The notes under the pieces were generated by a model. It did not search any database, was not told the DNA's origin, and saw only the letters and a program-made list of their open reading frames with translations. A DNA stretch of 64,000 bases from the NCBI RefSeq assembly GCF_009908285.1, contig NZ_JAAARM010000020.1:1-64000 (forward strand), read 5' to 3'. The stretch comes from Pseudomonas sp. Fl4BN1 (GTDB taxonomy: Bacteria; Pseudomonadota; Gammaproteobacteria; Pseudomonadales; Pseudomonadaceae). Every line of letters begins with the position of its first letter. Position 1 is the first letter of the stretch. The translations under genes and the position numbers were made by a program. Of the stretch, positions 16,274 through 26,948 are shown piece after piece.

Positions 16274-17431
16274 ATGAGCACTGAATTTTTCTGGCGCCTG
16301 CCGCTGGGCACCGACGGTCCGCAGTTGAGCACCGACAAGCACAATCGCGGCAATCCCCAACCCCGCCCGGGGCATATCGCCCCCGGGCGCCTGGCCACCG
16401 GCGAGCCCGACGGTTTCACCTACATCGACTACATCGCCCAGGTGGCCAAGGCGGCCGAGCTGGCCGGCTTCGAAGGCGCCCTGCTGCCCACCGGCCCCGA
16501 GCCCTGGGTGGTGGCGGCGGCCCTGGCCCGGGAAACCCGGCGCATCCGTTTTTTGATTGCCTTCCAGGCCACCTGGACCCTACCCGCCTATGCCGCCCAG
16601 CAGGCGGCGATCCTGCAGAACCTCAGCCACGGACGCCTGGACTGGAACATCATCACCGGTGGCAATCCGATCAGCCAGCGGGCCCATGGCGACTACCTGG
16701 ACCATGACCGGCGCTACCAGCGCACCGGCGAGTTCCTCGACGTCATCCAGGGCCTGTGGCAGAACGAGCGCTTCTCCTATGACGGCGATATCTACCAGCT
16801 GGAGAACGGCGCCCTGCCCCCGGGCCTGCAGCAGGAACGCAAGCCGGGGGTGTATTTCTCCGGTTTCTCCGACGCCGCCCTGGACGTGGCCGCGCGGCAC
16901 GCCGACGTCTACCTCAACTGGGCCGAACCCATCGACCAGCTCAAGCCGCATATCGAGCGGGTCCGCGAGCTGGCGGACAAACAGGGGCGCACGGTGCGCT
17001 TCGGCCTGCGGGTCGATCTGTTCGCCCGGGAAACCGAAGAGCAGGCCTGGGCCGACCTGCGCCGCCAGTTCGACAAGCTCGAAGGCAAAGGCAGCCTGAT
17101 CGCCAAGAACTTCACCAGCGGCTCGGATTCGGTGGGCGCTGCGCGGCAGACCGCCTACCACCAGAACGTCGACCGCTTCGATGACCTGATCCTCGGCCCC
17201 AACCTCTGGGCCGGCTTCGCCAAGGCCAAGCCGGGACCCACCGTGGGCCTAGTGGGCAGCCACCAGAACGTTGCCGAGCGCCTGGCGGAATACCGCGACG
17301 CCGGTTTCTCCACCTTCATCCTGGCGGGCAACCCGCACCTGGAGGAAGCCCTGCGCATCGGCCAGGAAGTCCTGCCCCTGGTGCAGCAACGCCCCGTCGC
17401 CCAGGCGGCGCCCCAGCAGGCACGCGCCTGA
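16274..17431 (+). CDS. LLM-class FMNH2-dependent monooxygenase, SsuD-like (second copy)
   Basis: 385-residue luciferase-fold monooxygenase close to SsuD in length. Clear blocks: ELAGFEGALLPTGPEPW, RIRFLIAFQATWTLPAYAAQ, NLSHGRLDWNIITGGNP, QNVDRFDDLILGPNLWAGFA and FILAGNPHLEEALRIG. In the SsuD active-site block FGIRLHVIVRET, the Arg is kept (R246) but the His position is Asp (D248). The first monooxygenase of the window has Gln there, so the two are not simple duplicates. CAGGAG stands just before the ATG. It heads an operon with two DszB-like genes (gap 19 bases) under a sigma54 promoter. A monooxygenase that makes a sulfinate and a desulfinase that removes sulfite would be a natural pair (compare DszA and DszB). 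Confidence 0.87.
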   Translation: MSTEFFWRLPLGTDGPQLSTDKHNRGNPQPRPGHIAPGRLATGEPDGFTYIDYIAQVAKAAELAGFEGALLPTGPEPWVVAAALARETRRIRFLIAFQATWTLPAYAAQQAAILQNLSHGRLDWNIITGGNPISQRAHGDYLDHDRRYQRTGEFLDVIQGLWQNERFSYDGDIYQLENGALPPGLQQERKPGVYFSGFSDAALDVAARHADVYLNWAEPIDQLKPHIERVRELADKQGRTVRFGLRVDLFARETEEQAWADLRRQFDKLEGKGSLIAKNFTSGSDSVGAARQTAYHQNVDRFDDLILGPNLWAGFAKAKPGPTVGLVGSHQNVAERLAEYRDAGFSTFILAGNPHLEEALRIGQEVLPLVQQRPVAQAAPQQARA

Positions 17432-17450
17432 GCCCATAAGGAGCCCGTTC

Positions 17451-18503
17451 ATGTCCCATCCTCTGGATACCCTCTGGTACACCCGCTGCCCGGTCCCCAC
17501 GGGCCTGGGCATTGCCGTGCAGAAAGGCTGGCTGCAAGACAGCCTCGGCGCCCTCGGCACCCAGGTGCAGTCCCTGCGCGAGTCCAGCGACCAGGCCGTG
17601 CGCGAGTCGCACTTCGACCACAGCCTGCGCAACTCGGTGCGCCACGGCGGCAGCATCCCAGCCCTCTGGGCCCGGGCCCAGGGTCGGGAAACCCGGCTGA
17701 TCGGCCTGTCCTGGGCCGATGAGGTGCAACTGCTCCTGACCCGCGCCGACAGCGGCATCCAGCGCATCCAGGACCTCAAGGGCCGGCGCTTCGGACTGCC
17801 GGACTGGGCTGGCGCGCAGATCGACTTCACCCGCGCCCAGGCCCTGCGCGGCCTGGAAAACGCCCTGAACCTGGACGGCCTGCAGGTGGGCGACCTGCAA
17901 CTGGTGAACTACCGCTACGGCGGCACCTTCAGCGACCCCCAGGTGCAGACCCTGGCCGATACCCCGGTCAGCGCCCAGCCCACCGACGGCCGCAACCTGG
18001 AGCTGCAAGGCCTGCTGCGGGGCGAGGTCGACGCGATCTTCCTCAAGGGCGCCAGCGCCGCCCGCCATGCCCATGAATTCGGCCTGCGCACCCTGATCGA
18101 CACCGGTGCCCATCCCGACCCGCTGATCCGCTGCAACAACGGCACCCCGCGCACCCTGACCGTCGACCTGAACCTGCTGGAGCAGCACTTCGAGGTCGCC
18201 ACCGGGATTCTCGGCGCCGTGCTGCGGGCCGAAGACTGGGCCCACCGCCACCCGGAGGACACCCGCCGCTACCTGGCCCGGGAAACCAACAGCAGCGAGT
18301 ACTGGATCAGCGCCGCCTATGGCGAAGATGCCCACCTGCGCCTGCGCACCGGCCTGGATGAGCGGGCCATCGACGCGCTGGAGGATTTCAGCGCCTTCCT
18401 GCGGCGCTGGCGCTTCATTGCGCAGCCGGTGGACGTGCGCCAATGGATCGACCGCCGGCCGCTGGATGCGCTGCTGGCCACCCCTACCGCTCTGGCCGGC
18501 TGA
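17451..18503 (+). CDS. DszB-like sulfinate desulfinase (binding-protein fold), putative
   Basis: 350-residue cytoplasmic protein with no signal peptide at all (MSHPLDTLWYTRCPVPTGLG), although its fold family is normally periplasmic. It has C13 in TRCPVPTG, and H54 with R64 in ESHFDHSLRNSVRHGGSIP. The spacing and flanking residues match DszB (Cys27 in NCPVPNA; His60 and Arg70 in VHFTYDQPAYTRFGGEIP). In DszB these residues cleave the C-S bond of an aromatic sulfinate. A clear AAGGAG precedes the ATG. It sits between the monooxygenase and a close paralog whose Cys is Ser. Automated annotation would probably call it an ABC substrate-binding protein; the missing signal and the motif argue against that. 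Confidence 0.72.
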   Translation: MSHPLDTLWYTRCPVPTGLGIAVQKGWLQDSLGALGTQVQSLRESSDQAVRESHFDHSLRNSVRHGGSIPALWARAQGRETRLIGLSWADEVQLLLTRADSGIQRIQDLKGRRFGLPDWAGAQIDFTRAQALRGLENALNLDGLQVGDLQLVNYRYGGTFSDPQVQTLADTPVSAQPTDGRNLELQGLLRGEVDAIFLKGASAARHAHEFGLRTLIDTGAHPDPLIRCNNGTPRTLTVDLNLLEQHFEVATGILGAVLRAEDWAHRHPEDTRRYLARETNSSEYWISAAYGEDAHLRLRTGLDERAIDALEDFSAFLRRWRFIAQPVDVRQWIDRRPLDALLATPTALAG

Positions 18504-18540
18504 CCGCGCCAGGTTTCATGGATTCGAACTGAAGACCCTT

Positions 18541-19599
18541 ATGAGCAAACCACTCGATACCCTCTGGTACACCCACAGCCCGGTGCCCACCGGGCTTGGC
18601 ATCGCGGTACAGTCCGGACGCCTGGCCGAGGCTTTCCTGCCGTTCGGCACCAACATCCAGTCCCTGCGCGAATCCAGCGAACGCGAAGTGCGCGAGGCCC
18701 ACTACGACCACCACCTGCAGAACTCGGTGCGCCACGGCGGCAATATCCCGGCCATCTGGGCCTATTCCAGCGGTGTGCAGACCCGGGTCCTGGGCCTGTC
18801 CTGGAGCGACGAGGTGCAGCTGATCCTGACCACCGCGGAAAGCGGCGTGAAGAGCATCCGCGACCTGAAGAACCGGCGTTTCGGCCTGCCCAAATGGGCC
18901 AACGTGCAGATCGACTTCACCCGCGCCCAAGCCCTGCGCGGCCTGGAAAACGCCCTCAAGCTGGAAGGCCTGGAGGTCAGTGACGTCGAGCTGGTGGACT
19001 ACCCCTACGGCGGCACCTACAGCGACGAACAGAAACAACACCTGTACGGCTCCGAAGTCAGCCTGGGGGTGACCCGCTTCAGCCGCCGCAACAACGAACT
19101 GATCGGCCTGCTGCGCGGCGACATCGACGCGATCTTCCTCAAGGGCGCCCACGCCGTGCACCTGGCCAACGAGTTCGGCCTGCAGGTGGTGGTGGACACC
19201 GGCTCCCACCCCGACCCGCTGATCCGCTCCAACAACGGCACCCCGCGCACCCTGACCGTGGACACCCACCTGCTGCGCGAGCACTTCGACGCCAGCGTGA
19301 AAATCGTCGACACCGTGCTGCGCACCGAACAGTGGGCCTGGGCCAACCCCGAGGAAACCCGGCGCTTTCTGGCCCGAGAGCTGAACACCAGCGAGTACTG
19401 GGTGGCAGCCGCCTACGGCGAGGATGCCCATCGACGCCTACGTACCACTTTGGATGCCCGCTCCATCGAAGCCCTGCAGGACTTCACCGATTTCCTCCAT
19501 CGCTGGCAATTCATTCCCCGGCGTTTCGACGTACGGGAATGGATCGACTTCAGCGTACTGGAGACCGTCATCGGCTCCACCTCCCGAGTCGCCGTCTGA
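18541..19599 (+). CDS. DszB-like paralog with catalytic Cys replaced by Ser
   Basis: 352 residues, strikingly similar to the preceding product over its whole length (shared DTLWYT, PVPTGLGIAVQ, IDFTRAQALRGLENAL, DAIFLKGA, SNNGTPRTLTVD, NTSEYW). No signal peptide. The DszB-type nucleophile position is Ser (S13 in YTHSPVPTG), while H54 and R64 (AHYDHHLQNSVRHGG) are kept. In DszB the Cys27-to-Ser form is inactive and was used to trap substrate, so this paralog could be a sulfinate-binding subunit, a sensor, or an enzyme with different chemistry. The upstream gap is 37 bases with a weak ribosome site. REP array G begins one base after its stop. Confidence 0.72.
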   Translation: MSKPLDTLWYTHSPVPTGLGIAVQSGRLAEAFLPFGTNIQSLRESSEREVREAHYDHHLQNSVRHGGNIPAIWAYSSGVQTRVLGLSWSDEVQLILTTAESGVKSIRDLKNRRFGLPKWANVQIDFTRAQALRGLENALKLEGLEVSDVELVDYPYGGTYSDEQKQHLYGSEVSLGVTRFSRRNNELIGLLRGDIDAIFLKGAHAVHLANEFGLQVVVDTGSHPDPLIRSNNGTPRTLTVDTHLLREHFDASVKIVDTVLRTEQWAWANPEETRRFLARELNTSEYWVAAAYGEDAHRRLRTTLDARSIEALQDFTDFLHRWQFIPRRFDVREWIDFSVLETVIGSTSRVAV

Positions 19600-19600
19600 C

Positions 19601-19957
19601 TCGCCGGCCAGCCGGCTCCTGCGCAGGGAACACCGCAATCACCTGGGACCTGTAGGAGCTGGCTTGCCAGCGAAGGCGTCCTCCAGTTCAGCGCAAGGTT
19701 CAAAGGCCTCTTCGCCGGCAAGCCGGCTCCTACGGTGGGAACGCCGCAAGCACCTGGGACCTGTAGGAGCTGGCTTGCCAGCGAAGGCGTCCTCCAGTTC
19801 GGCACAAGATTCGAAGGCCCCTTCGCCGGCAAGCCGGCTCCTACGGGGTGGGAACGCCGCAATCACATGGGACCTGTAGGTGCTGGCTTGCCAGCGAAGG
19901 CGTCCGCCAGTTCGGCACAAGGTTCAAAGGCCTCTTCGCCGGCAAGCCGGCTCTTGC
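19601..19957. repeat. REP/REPIN array G, 111-113-bp period
   Basis: A decayed half (TCGCCGGCCAGCCGGCTCCT at 19601) and three REPIN units with direct halves at 19652, 19763 and 19876. The shared spacer is GGGAACGCCGCAATCAC followed by GGGACCT. It starts immediately after the stop of the desulfinase-like paralog. Confidence 0.92.
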
Positions 19958-19995
19958 GCTTGTGTTGGTGGGGCAGCATTTCGCGGGGTACGCGG

Positions 19996-20032
19996 TGCTG
20001 CTCCAGCAGCAGCCACCCAGCAACTTCTGCTG
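19996..20032. promoter_or_regulatory. Candidate activator-binding sites upstream of the first TonB receptor
   Basis: Palindrome TGCTGCTCCAGCAGCA (19996-20011), six bases, then CAGCAACTTCTGCTG (20018-20032). This is the mirror order of the pair at 16094-16130. It is 140-175 bases upstream of the sigma54 promoter at 20171. The stretch between (20033-20170) is AT-richer and shows no gene. Confidence 0.68.
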
Positions 20033-20170
20033 AATCCACCGCAGGTGTTTTACCCCCTCTCAAATGCGCCTGTTCGCCTCGGCGCAACCTGCAGTTTTCA
20101 CGGGTCAAGCCTTTGAATTTAACCCTTTATTTTCAATCACCTAGCAAATCAAAACAGCCAGGAAAAACTC

Positions 20171-20186
20171 TTGGCACGATCTCTGC
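20171..20186 (+). promoter_or_regulatory. Sigma54 promoter of the first TonB receptor gene
   Basis: TTGGCACGATCTCTGC: GG-N10-GC with a perfect TTGGCACG -24 box and CTGC at -12, the same boxes as the promoter at 9565-9580. The -12 GC is 41 bases from the ATG at 20227. Confidence 0.82.
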
Positions 20187-20226
20187 TCCTGCCCCTTTAG
20201 CGAAACTTTAAATGGGGGAGATTCAC

Positions 20227-22497
20227 ATGCATAAGCTTAATCCGATCACCAAGAGTCTATGGCTGGCACTGGCCCTCGCCGGGGGCTCATTCAGCCAGGC
20301 TTCGCTGGCCGCTGAAACCACCGAGGCCGACACCACCAGGAACAGCACCGAGCCGGCCTTGAAGACCGTGACCGTCACCGCCCAGCACCGGGAGGAAACC
20401 CTGCAAGAGGTTCCGGTGGCGGTGTCGGCGGTCCAGGGCACCAGCCTGGTGACCGACGGGGTGCGCAACATGGGCGATATCACCACCTTCATCCCCAACG
20501 CCTCGGCCAAGAACCCCGATGGCGACGGCCGGCCGCGCTGGTATATCCGTGGCCTGGGCACCGGCGATACCGGGGCCGCCACGGTGTTCCCGGTGGGCAT
20601 CTACGCCGATGACGTCTACCTCAACGCGCCCATCGCCGGCGGCGGGCCGTTGTTCGATCTGGAGCGCATCGAAATCCTGCGTGGCCCCCAGGGCACCCTG
20701 TACGGCAAGAACACCACTGCCGGTGCGGTCAATGTGATTTCCAAGAAGCCCGGCTTCGACACTGACGGCTACGGCACCCTGGGCATCGGCAGCAAGAACG
20801 AGCGCATCCTCAATGGCGCCATCGGTGGAGCCCTGGTGGATGACAAGCTGGCGGCGCGGTTGTCGCTGTATTCGGAAGAACGCGACGGCTTCCAGAAGAA
20901 CCTCACCGACGACCACACCTACGGTGACGTCGACAAGAAAGCCGTGCGCCTGCAGTTCCTGGCCAAGCTCAACCCGGACCTGGACGCCCTGCTGAAGATC
21001 CACGCTCGGGAATACAAGGGCGATGGCAGCAACGGCTCACTGCCGGTGGGGCGCTACTACAACGTCGGCTACCAGCGGCCCGACGGACGCAATGTCGCCC
21101 TCAACGTCAACGAGGACGCCAAGCTCGATCACGACGGCACCTCGCTGACCCTGAACTGGCGCCTGGGGGACTACACCCTGACGTCCATCAGCGCCTACGA
21201 CTACATTCGCGGGCAGTCCACCAGCGACGCCGACTACACCCCTTACGAGGTCAACGGCGCGGCCATCAGCGACAACCGCTACAACCAGTACTCCCAGGAA
21301 CTGCGCCTGGCCTCGCCGCAGCAGGAGACCCTGCGCTGGCTGGCGGGGGTGCACTACTTCCATGAGGACCTGGACAGCTCGGCCAAGCGCCTCATCACCC
21401 CGGGCCCCACGCCCAACGGCAGCGGTTCCAACCAGACCGGCGGTGCCACCGACTTTCGCGACCTCAACTACCAGCACACCACCGACAGCTACGCGCTGTT
21501 CGGCAACCTGACCTACGACTTCACCGACAACTTCACCGTTACCGGCGGCCTGCGCTGGACCCAGGAAAAGAAAGACATCGACCTGGACCTGACCCAGCTG
21601 ACCCGGGCCACGGCCAACGGCCCGCTGATTCCCCTGGGCGCCGCCGGCAGCAACGGCAGCCGCGATGAGAGCAAGACCTGGGAAGCCTGGACCTACGACC
21701 TGACCCCGGAATACCGGATCAACGACAACGTCCGGGTGTTCTTCCGCTATGCCCACGGCTTCCGCTCCGGGGGCTTCAATACCGGGCTGTCCACCAGCCT
21801 GGCGCAGTTGACCACGGTGGACCCGGAACAGCTGGACGCCTACGAGATCGGCCTCAAGTCGGAATGGTTCAACCACCGCCTGACGGCCAACGCCAACGTC
21901 TTCTACTACGACTACTCGGACATCCAGGTGAACCTGCTGACGGTCAACAACGGCGTGCTCACCACCGCCCTGACCAACGGCGCCAAGGGCAAGGTCAAGG
22001 GCGCCGAGCTGGAGCTGGAAGGCCAGCCCACCGACTACCTGCACCTGCGGGCGGCGATCTCGTTCCTGGATACCGAGTACACCGACTTCAAGAACACCAA
22101 CCCCAACACCGGCGCGATCACCGGCGACTACAGCGGCAACAGCTTCGTGCGCTCGCCGCGCAACGTGGTGTCCCTGGGGGGCGACTACACCATTCCCCTG
22201 GAGATCGGCGGCAAGCTGGTGGCCGGTGGCGACGTGAGTTTCCGCGACAAGGAATACTTCCTCGCCGACCGCCAGAGCAGCGCCGACAAGACCCTGAGCC
22301 AGCCCCACTACACCCTGGCCAACACCCGCCTGACCTGGTTCAGCCCGGATGAAAAGCTCAGCGTCACCGGTTTCGTCAACAACCTCACCGACCGCCGCTA
22401 CCAGGTCCATGGCCGGCCCAACGGCACCCTGGGGCAGTACGTCATCACCTACGGCGACCCGCGCACCGTGGGCCTGAGCGTCACCAGCCGCTTCTGA
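20227..22497 (+). CDS. TonB-dependent outer-membrane receptor (organosulfur uptake, putative)
   Basis: 756-residue TonB-dependent receptor. Met at 20227 is preceded by GGGGGAG; an in-frame ATG 15 bases earlier lies within that ribosome site. A Sec signal (LWLALALAGGSFSQASLAAE) is followed by a TonB box-like LKTVTVTAQ. The plug is at about residues 50-170 (QEVPVAVSAVQG, YIRGLGTG, ERIEILRGPQGTLYGKNTTAGAVNVISKKP), then a 22-strand type barrel ending in Phe (VGLSVTSRF). The sigma54 promoter and the same operator-like sites as the desulfinase units point to import of a sulfur compound, as for other sulfur-starvation receptors. No siderophore genes are near. A second receptor lies 620 bases downstream beyond REP array H. 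Confidence 0.92.
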   Translation: MHKLNPITKSLWLALALAGGSFSQASLAAETTEADTTRNSTEPALKTVTVTAQHREETLQEVPVAVSAVQGTSLVTDGVRNMGDITTFIPNASAKNPDGDGRPRWYIRGLGTGDTGAATVFPVGIYADDVYLNAPIAGGGPLFDLERIEILRGPQGTLYGKNTTAGAVNVISKKPGFDTDGYGTLGIGSKNERILNGAIGGALVDDKLAARLSLYSEERDGFQKNLTDDHTYGDVDKKAVRLQFLAKLNPDLDALLKIHAREYKGDGSNGSLPVGRYYNVGYQRPDGRNVALNVNEDAKLDHDGTSLTLNWRLGDYTLTSISAYDYIRGQSTSDADYTPYEVNGAAISDNRYNQYSQELRLASPQQETLRWLAGVHYFHEDLDSSAKRLITPGPTPNGSGSNQTGGATDFRDLNYQHTTDSYALFGNLTYDFTDNFTVTGGLRWTQEKKDIDLDLTQLTRATANGPLIPLGAAGSNGSRDESKTWEAWTYDLTPEYRINDNVRVFFRYAHGFRSGGFNTGLSTSLAQLTTVDPEQLDAYEIGLKSEWFNHRLTANANVFYYDYSDIQVNLLTVNNGVLTTALTNGAKGKVKGAELELEGQPTDYLHLRAAISFLDTEYTDFKNTNPNTGAITGDYSGNSFVRSPRNVVSLGGDYTIPLEIGGKLVAGGDVSFRDKEYFLADRQSSADKTLSQPHYTLANTRLTWFSPDEKLSVTGFVNNLTDRRYQVHGRPNGTLGQYVITYGDPRTVGLSVTSRF

Positions 22498-22564
22498 CGC
22501 CCGCGGCGACAACCCGAACCCTGATTTCCGGGCCGCCGGTATCGCCAACCACCCACCGCCACCT

Positions 22565-23078
22565 GTAGGAGCCGGCTTGCCGGCGAAGAGGCCCTCGAGC
22601 CCTGCGTTGTCCACGAGGACGCCTTCGCTGGCAAGCCAGCTCCTACGGGGTGAAACCCCGAACCCTGATTTCCGGGCCGCCGGTATCCCCAATCACCCAC
22701 AGCCACCTGTAGGAGCCGGCTTGCCGGCGAAGAGGCCCTTGAGCCCTGCGTTGTCCACGAGGACGCCTTCGCTGGCAAGCCAGCTCCTACGGGGTGAAAC
22801 CCGAACCCTGATTTCCGGGCCGCCGGTATCCCCAACCACCCACAGCCACCCTGTAGGAGCCGGCTTGCCGGCGAAGAGGCCCTCGAGCCCTGCGTTGTCC
22901 ACGAGGACGCCTTCGCTGGCAAGCCAGCTCCTACGGGGTGAAACCCGAACCCTGATTTCCGGGCCGCCGGTATCCCCAACCACCCACAGCCACCCTGTAG
23001 GAGCCGGCTTGCCGGCGAAGAGGCCCTCGAGCCCTGCGTCGTCCACGAGGACGCCTTCGCTGGCAAGCCAGCTCCTAC
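22565..23078. repeat. REP/REPIN array H, exact 144-bp tandem period
   Basis: Four REPIN units with direct halves at 22565, 22709, 22853 and 22997, exactly 144 bases apart. Their unusually long shared spacer (GGTGAAACCCGAACCCTGAT then CCGGGCCGCCGGTATCCCC) occurs nowhere else in the window. It fills the 620-base gap between the two receptor genes. Confidence 0.93.
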
Positions 23079-23117
23079 CCGGGTGGCCGGGCCATCCATT
23101 TCAGAAGGAATCCAACC

Positions 23118-25589
<2,472 letters not shown>

Positions 25590-25597
25590 GGCCCGAC

Positions 25598-25634
25598 TGC
25601 TGCCGAGGTGTTGCCCTGGCAGCAGTCACTGCTG
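25598..25634. promoter_or_regulatory. Candidate activator-binding sites / hairpin after the second receptor
   Basis: TGCTG at 25598-25602 and CAGCAGTCACTGCTG at 25620-25634, the same CAGCA-N5-TGCTG module as at 16094 and 20018. The GCAGCAGT/ACTGCTGC arms also form an 8-bp hairpin, so a terminator role for the receptor gene cannot be excluded. The nearest sigma54 promoter (26118) is about 480 bases downstream, beyond REP array I. Confidence 0.5.
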
Positions 25635-25647
25635 CCCAGGCATCAGT

Positions 25648-26108
25648 TTCGCCGGCAAGCCAGCGCCCACAACCCACGCACAACGCCGCTCCTTGCGTAG
25701 GAGCCGGCTTGCCGGCGAACAGGTCCGCAAGCCTTGCGCCGCCCCGGCCGACGCCTTCGCTGGCAAGCCAGCTCCTACAGCAGTCAGATAAACCGTGCAG
25801 CTCCCCGTAGGAGCCGGCTTGCCGGCGAAGAGGCCCGCAAGCCTTGCACCGCCCCGGATGACGCCTTCGCTGGCAAGCCAGCTCCTACAGCAGTCAGATA
25901 AACCGTGCAGTTCCCCGTAGGAGCCGGCTTGCCGGCGAAGAGGCCCGCAAGCCTTGCACCGCACCGGCCGACACCTTCGCTGGCAAGCCAGCTCCTACAG
26001 CAGTCAGATAAACCGTGCAGTTCCCCGTAGGAGCCGGCTTGCCGGCGAAGAGGTCCGCAAGCCTTGCACCGCCCCGGATGACGCCTTCGCTGGCAAGCCA
26101 GCTCCTAC
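25648..26108. repeat. REP/REPIN array I, exact 110-bp tandem period
   Basis: A decayed half at 25648 and four REPIN units with direct halves at 25697, 25807, 25917 and 26027 (exactly 110 bases apart). The shared spacer is AGTCAGATAAACCGTGCAG. It lies between putative activator sites and the sigma54 promoter of the ABC importer. Confidence 0.93.
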
Positions 26109-26117
26109 GACGGGGGA

Positions 26118-26132
26118 TGGCACAGGTCTTGC
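26118..26132 (+). promoter_or_regulatory. Sigma54 promoter of the ABC importer operon
   Basis: TGGCACAGGTCTTGC: GG-N10-GC with perfect TGGCAC and TTGC boxes. The -12 GC is 38 bases from the ATG at 26170. It begins 10 bases after the last REP of array I. Confidence 0.8.
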
Positions 26133-26169
26133 GATAGGCATCGGGTACTTCGCCGATATAAGAACCGCC

Positions 26170-26937
26170 ATGGCTCATTCCTTGCGCTGCATCCTCACTT
26201 CCCTGACCTGGCTGATCTCGCCCCTGGCGCTGTTGCTGCTCTGGACCCTGGTGGCCCAGGCCGGGATCTTTCCGCGCAATCTGCTGGTGCCGCCGGCCCA
26301 GGTGCTGCAAACCTTCGAAACCCTGCTGGCCAGCGGCGAGTTGCTGGAGCACCTGCACAACAGCCTGTCACGCCTGGGCCTGGGCTTTGCCCTGGGGGCC
26401 CTCGGCGGCCTGGTGTTCGGGGTGCTGATGGCCCTGTCGAAAACCGTCGAGGCGTACTGCGCGCCGCTGTTCCATACCCTGCGGCAGATCCCCAGCATCG
26501 CCCTGATCCCGATGTTCGTGCTGCTGTTGGGCATCGATGAAACCTTCAAGATCGTCATCGTCGCCAAGACCGCGTTCTTCCCCGTGGCCCTGGCCGCCAG
26601 TGAGGGGGTCAAGGCCATTCCCCGCAGTTACTTCGAGGTGGCCGACGTCTACCGGCTGCGCTGGCCGACCCTGGTCCGGGAAATCGCCCTGCCCGCCGCG
26701 GCGCCGCCGATCATCACCGGGCTGCGCATCGGCCTGACCCGGTGCTGGGTGGTGCTGGTGGCCACCGAGTTGCTGGCCGCCGACAGCGGCCTGGGGCAGA
26801 TGATCGAGATGGCCCGGCAGATGCTGCGCATCGATGTGGTGATGGTGGGGATAGTGGTCACCGGCGTCATCGGCTTTGCCCTGGACTTTTCCTTCCGCCG
26901 CCTGGAACAGCGCGTGCTGCGCTGGCAAACCCGATAG
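26170..26937 (+). CDS. Sulfonate/nitrate-type ABC importer permease 1 (SsuC-like)
   Basis: 255-residue inner-membrane permease of the SsuC/TauC/NrtB class. N-terminal helix WLISPLALLLLWTLVAQ, then VPPAQVLQTFETLLASGELLEHLHNSLSR typical of the family, and the EAA-type loop SYFEVADVYRLRWPTLVREIALPAAAPPIITGLRIGL. The start is Met 26170, the first Met after the sigma54 promoter; the open frame upstream runs into REP array I. The next permease starts 11 bases after the stop. Together with the next two genes it makes an importer with two different permeases and one ATPase but no binding protein in the operon. Confidence 0.9.
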   Translation: MAHSLRCILTSLTWLISPLALLLLWTLVAQAGIFPRNLLVPPAQVLQTFETLLASGELLEHLHNSLSRLGLGFALGALGGLVFGVLMALSKTVEAYCAPLFHTLRQIPSIALIPMFVLLLGIDETFKIVIVAKTAFFPVALAASEGVKAIPRSYFEVADVYRLRWPTLVREIALPAAAPPIITGLRIGLTRCWVVLVATELLAADSGLGQMIEMARQMLRIDVVMVGIVVTGVIGFALDFSFRRLEQRVLRWQTR

Positions 26938-26948
26938 GAGCCCCCTGC

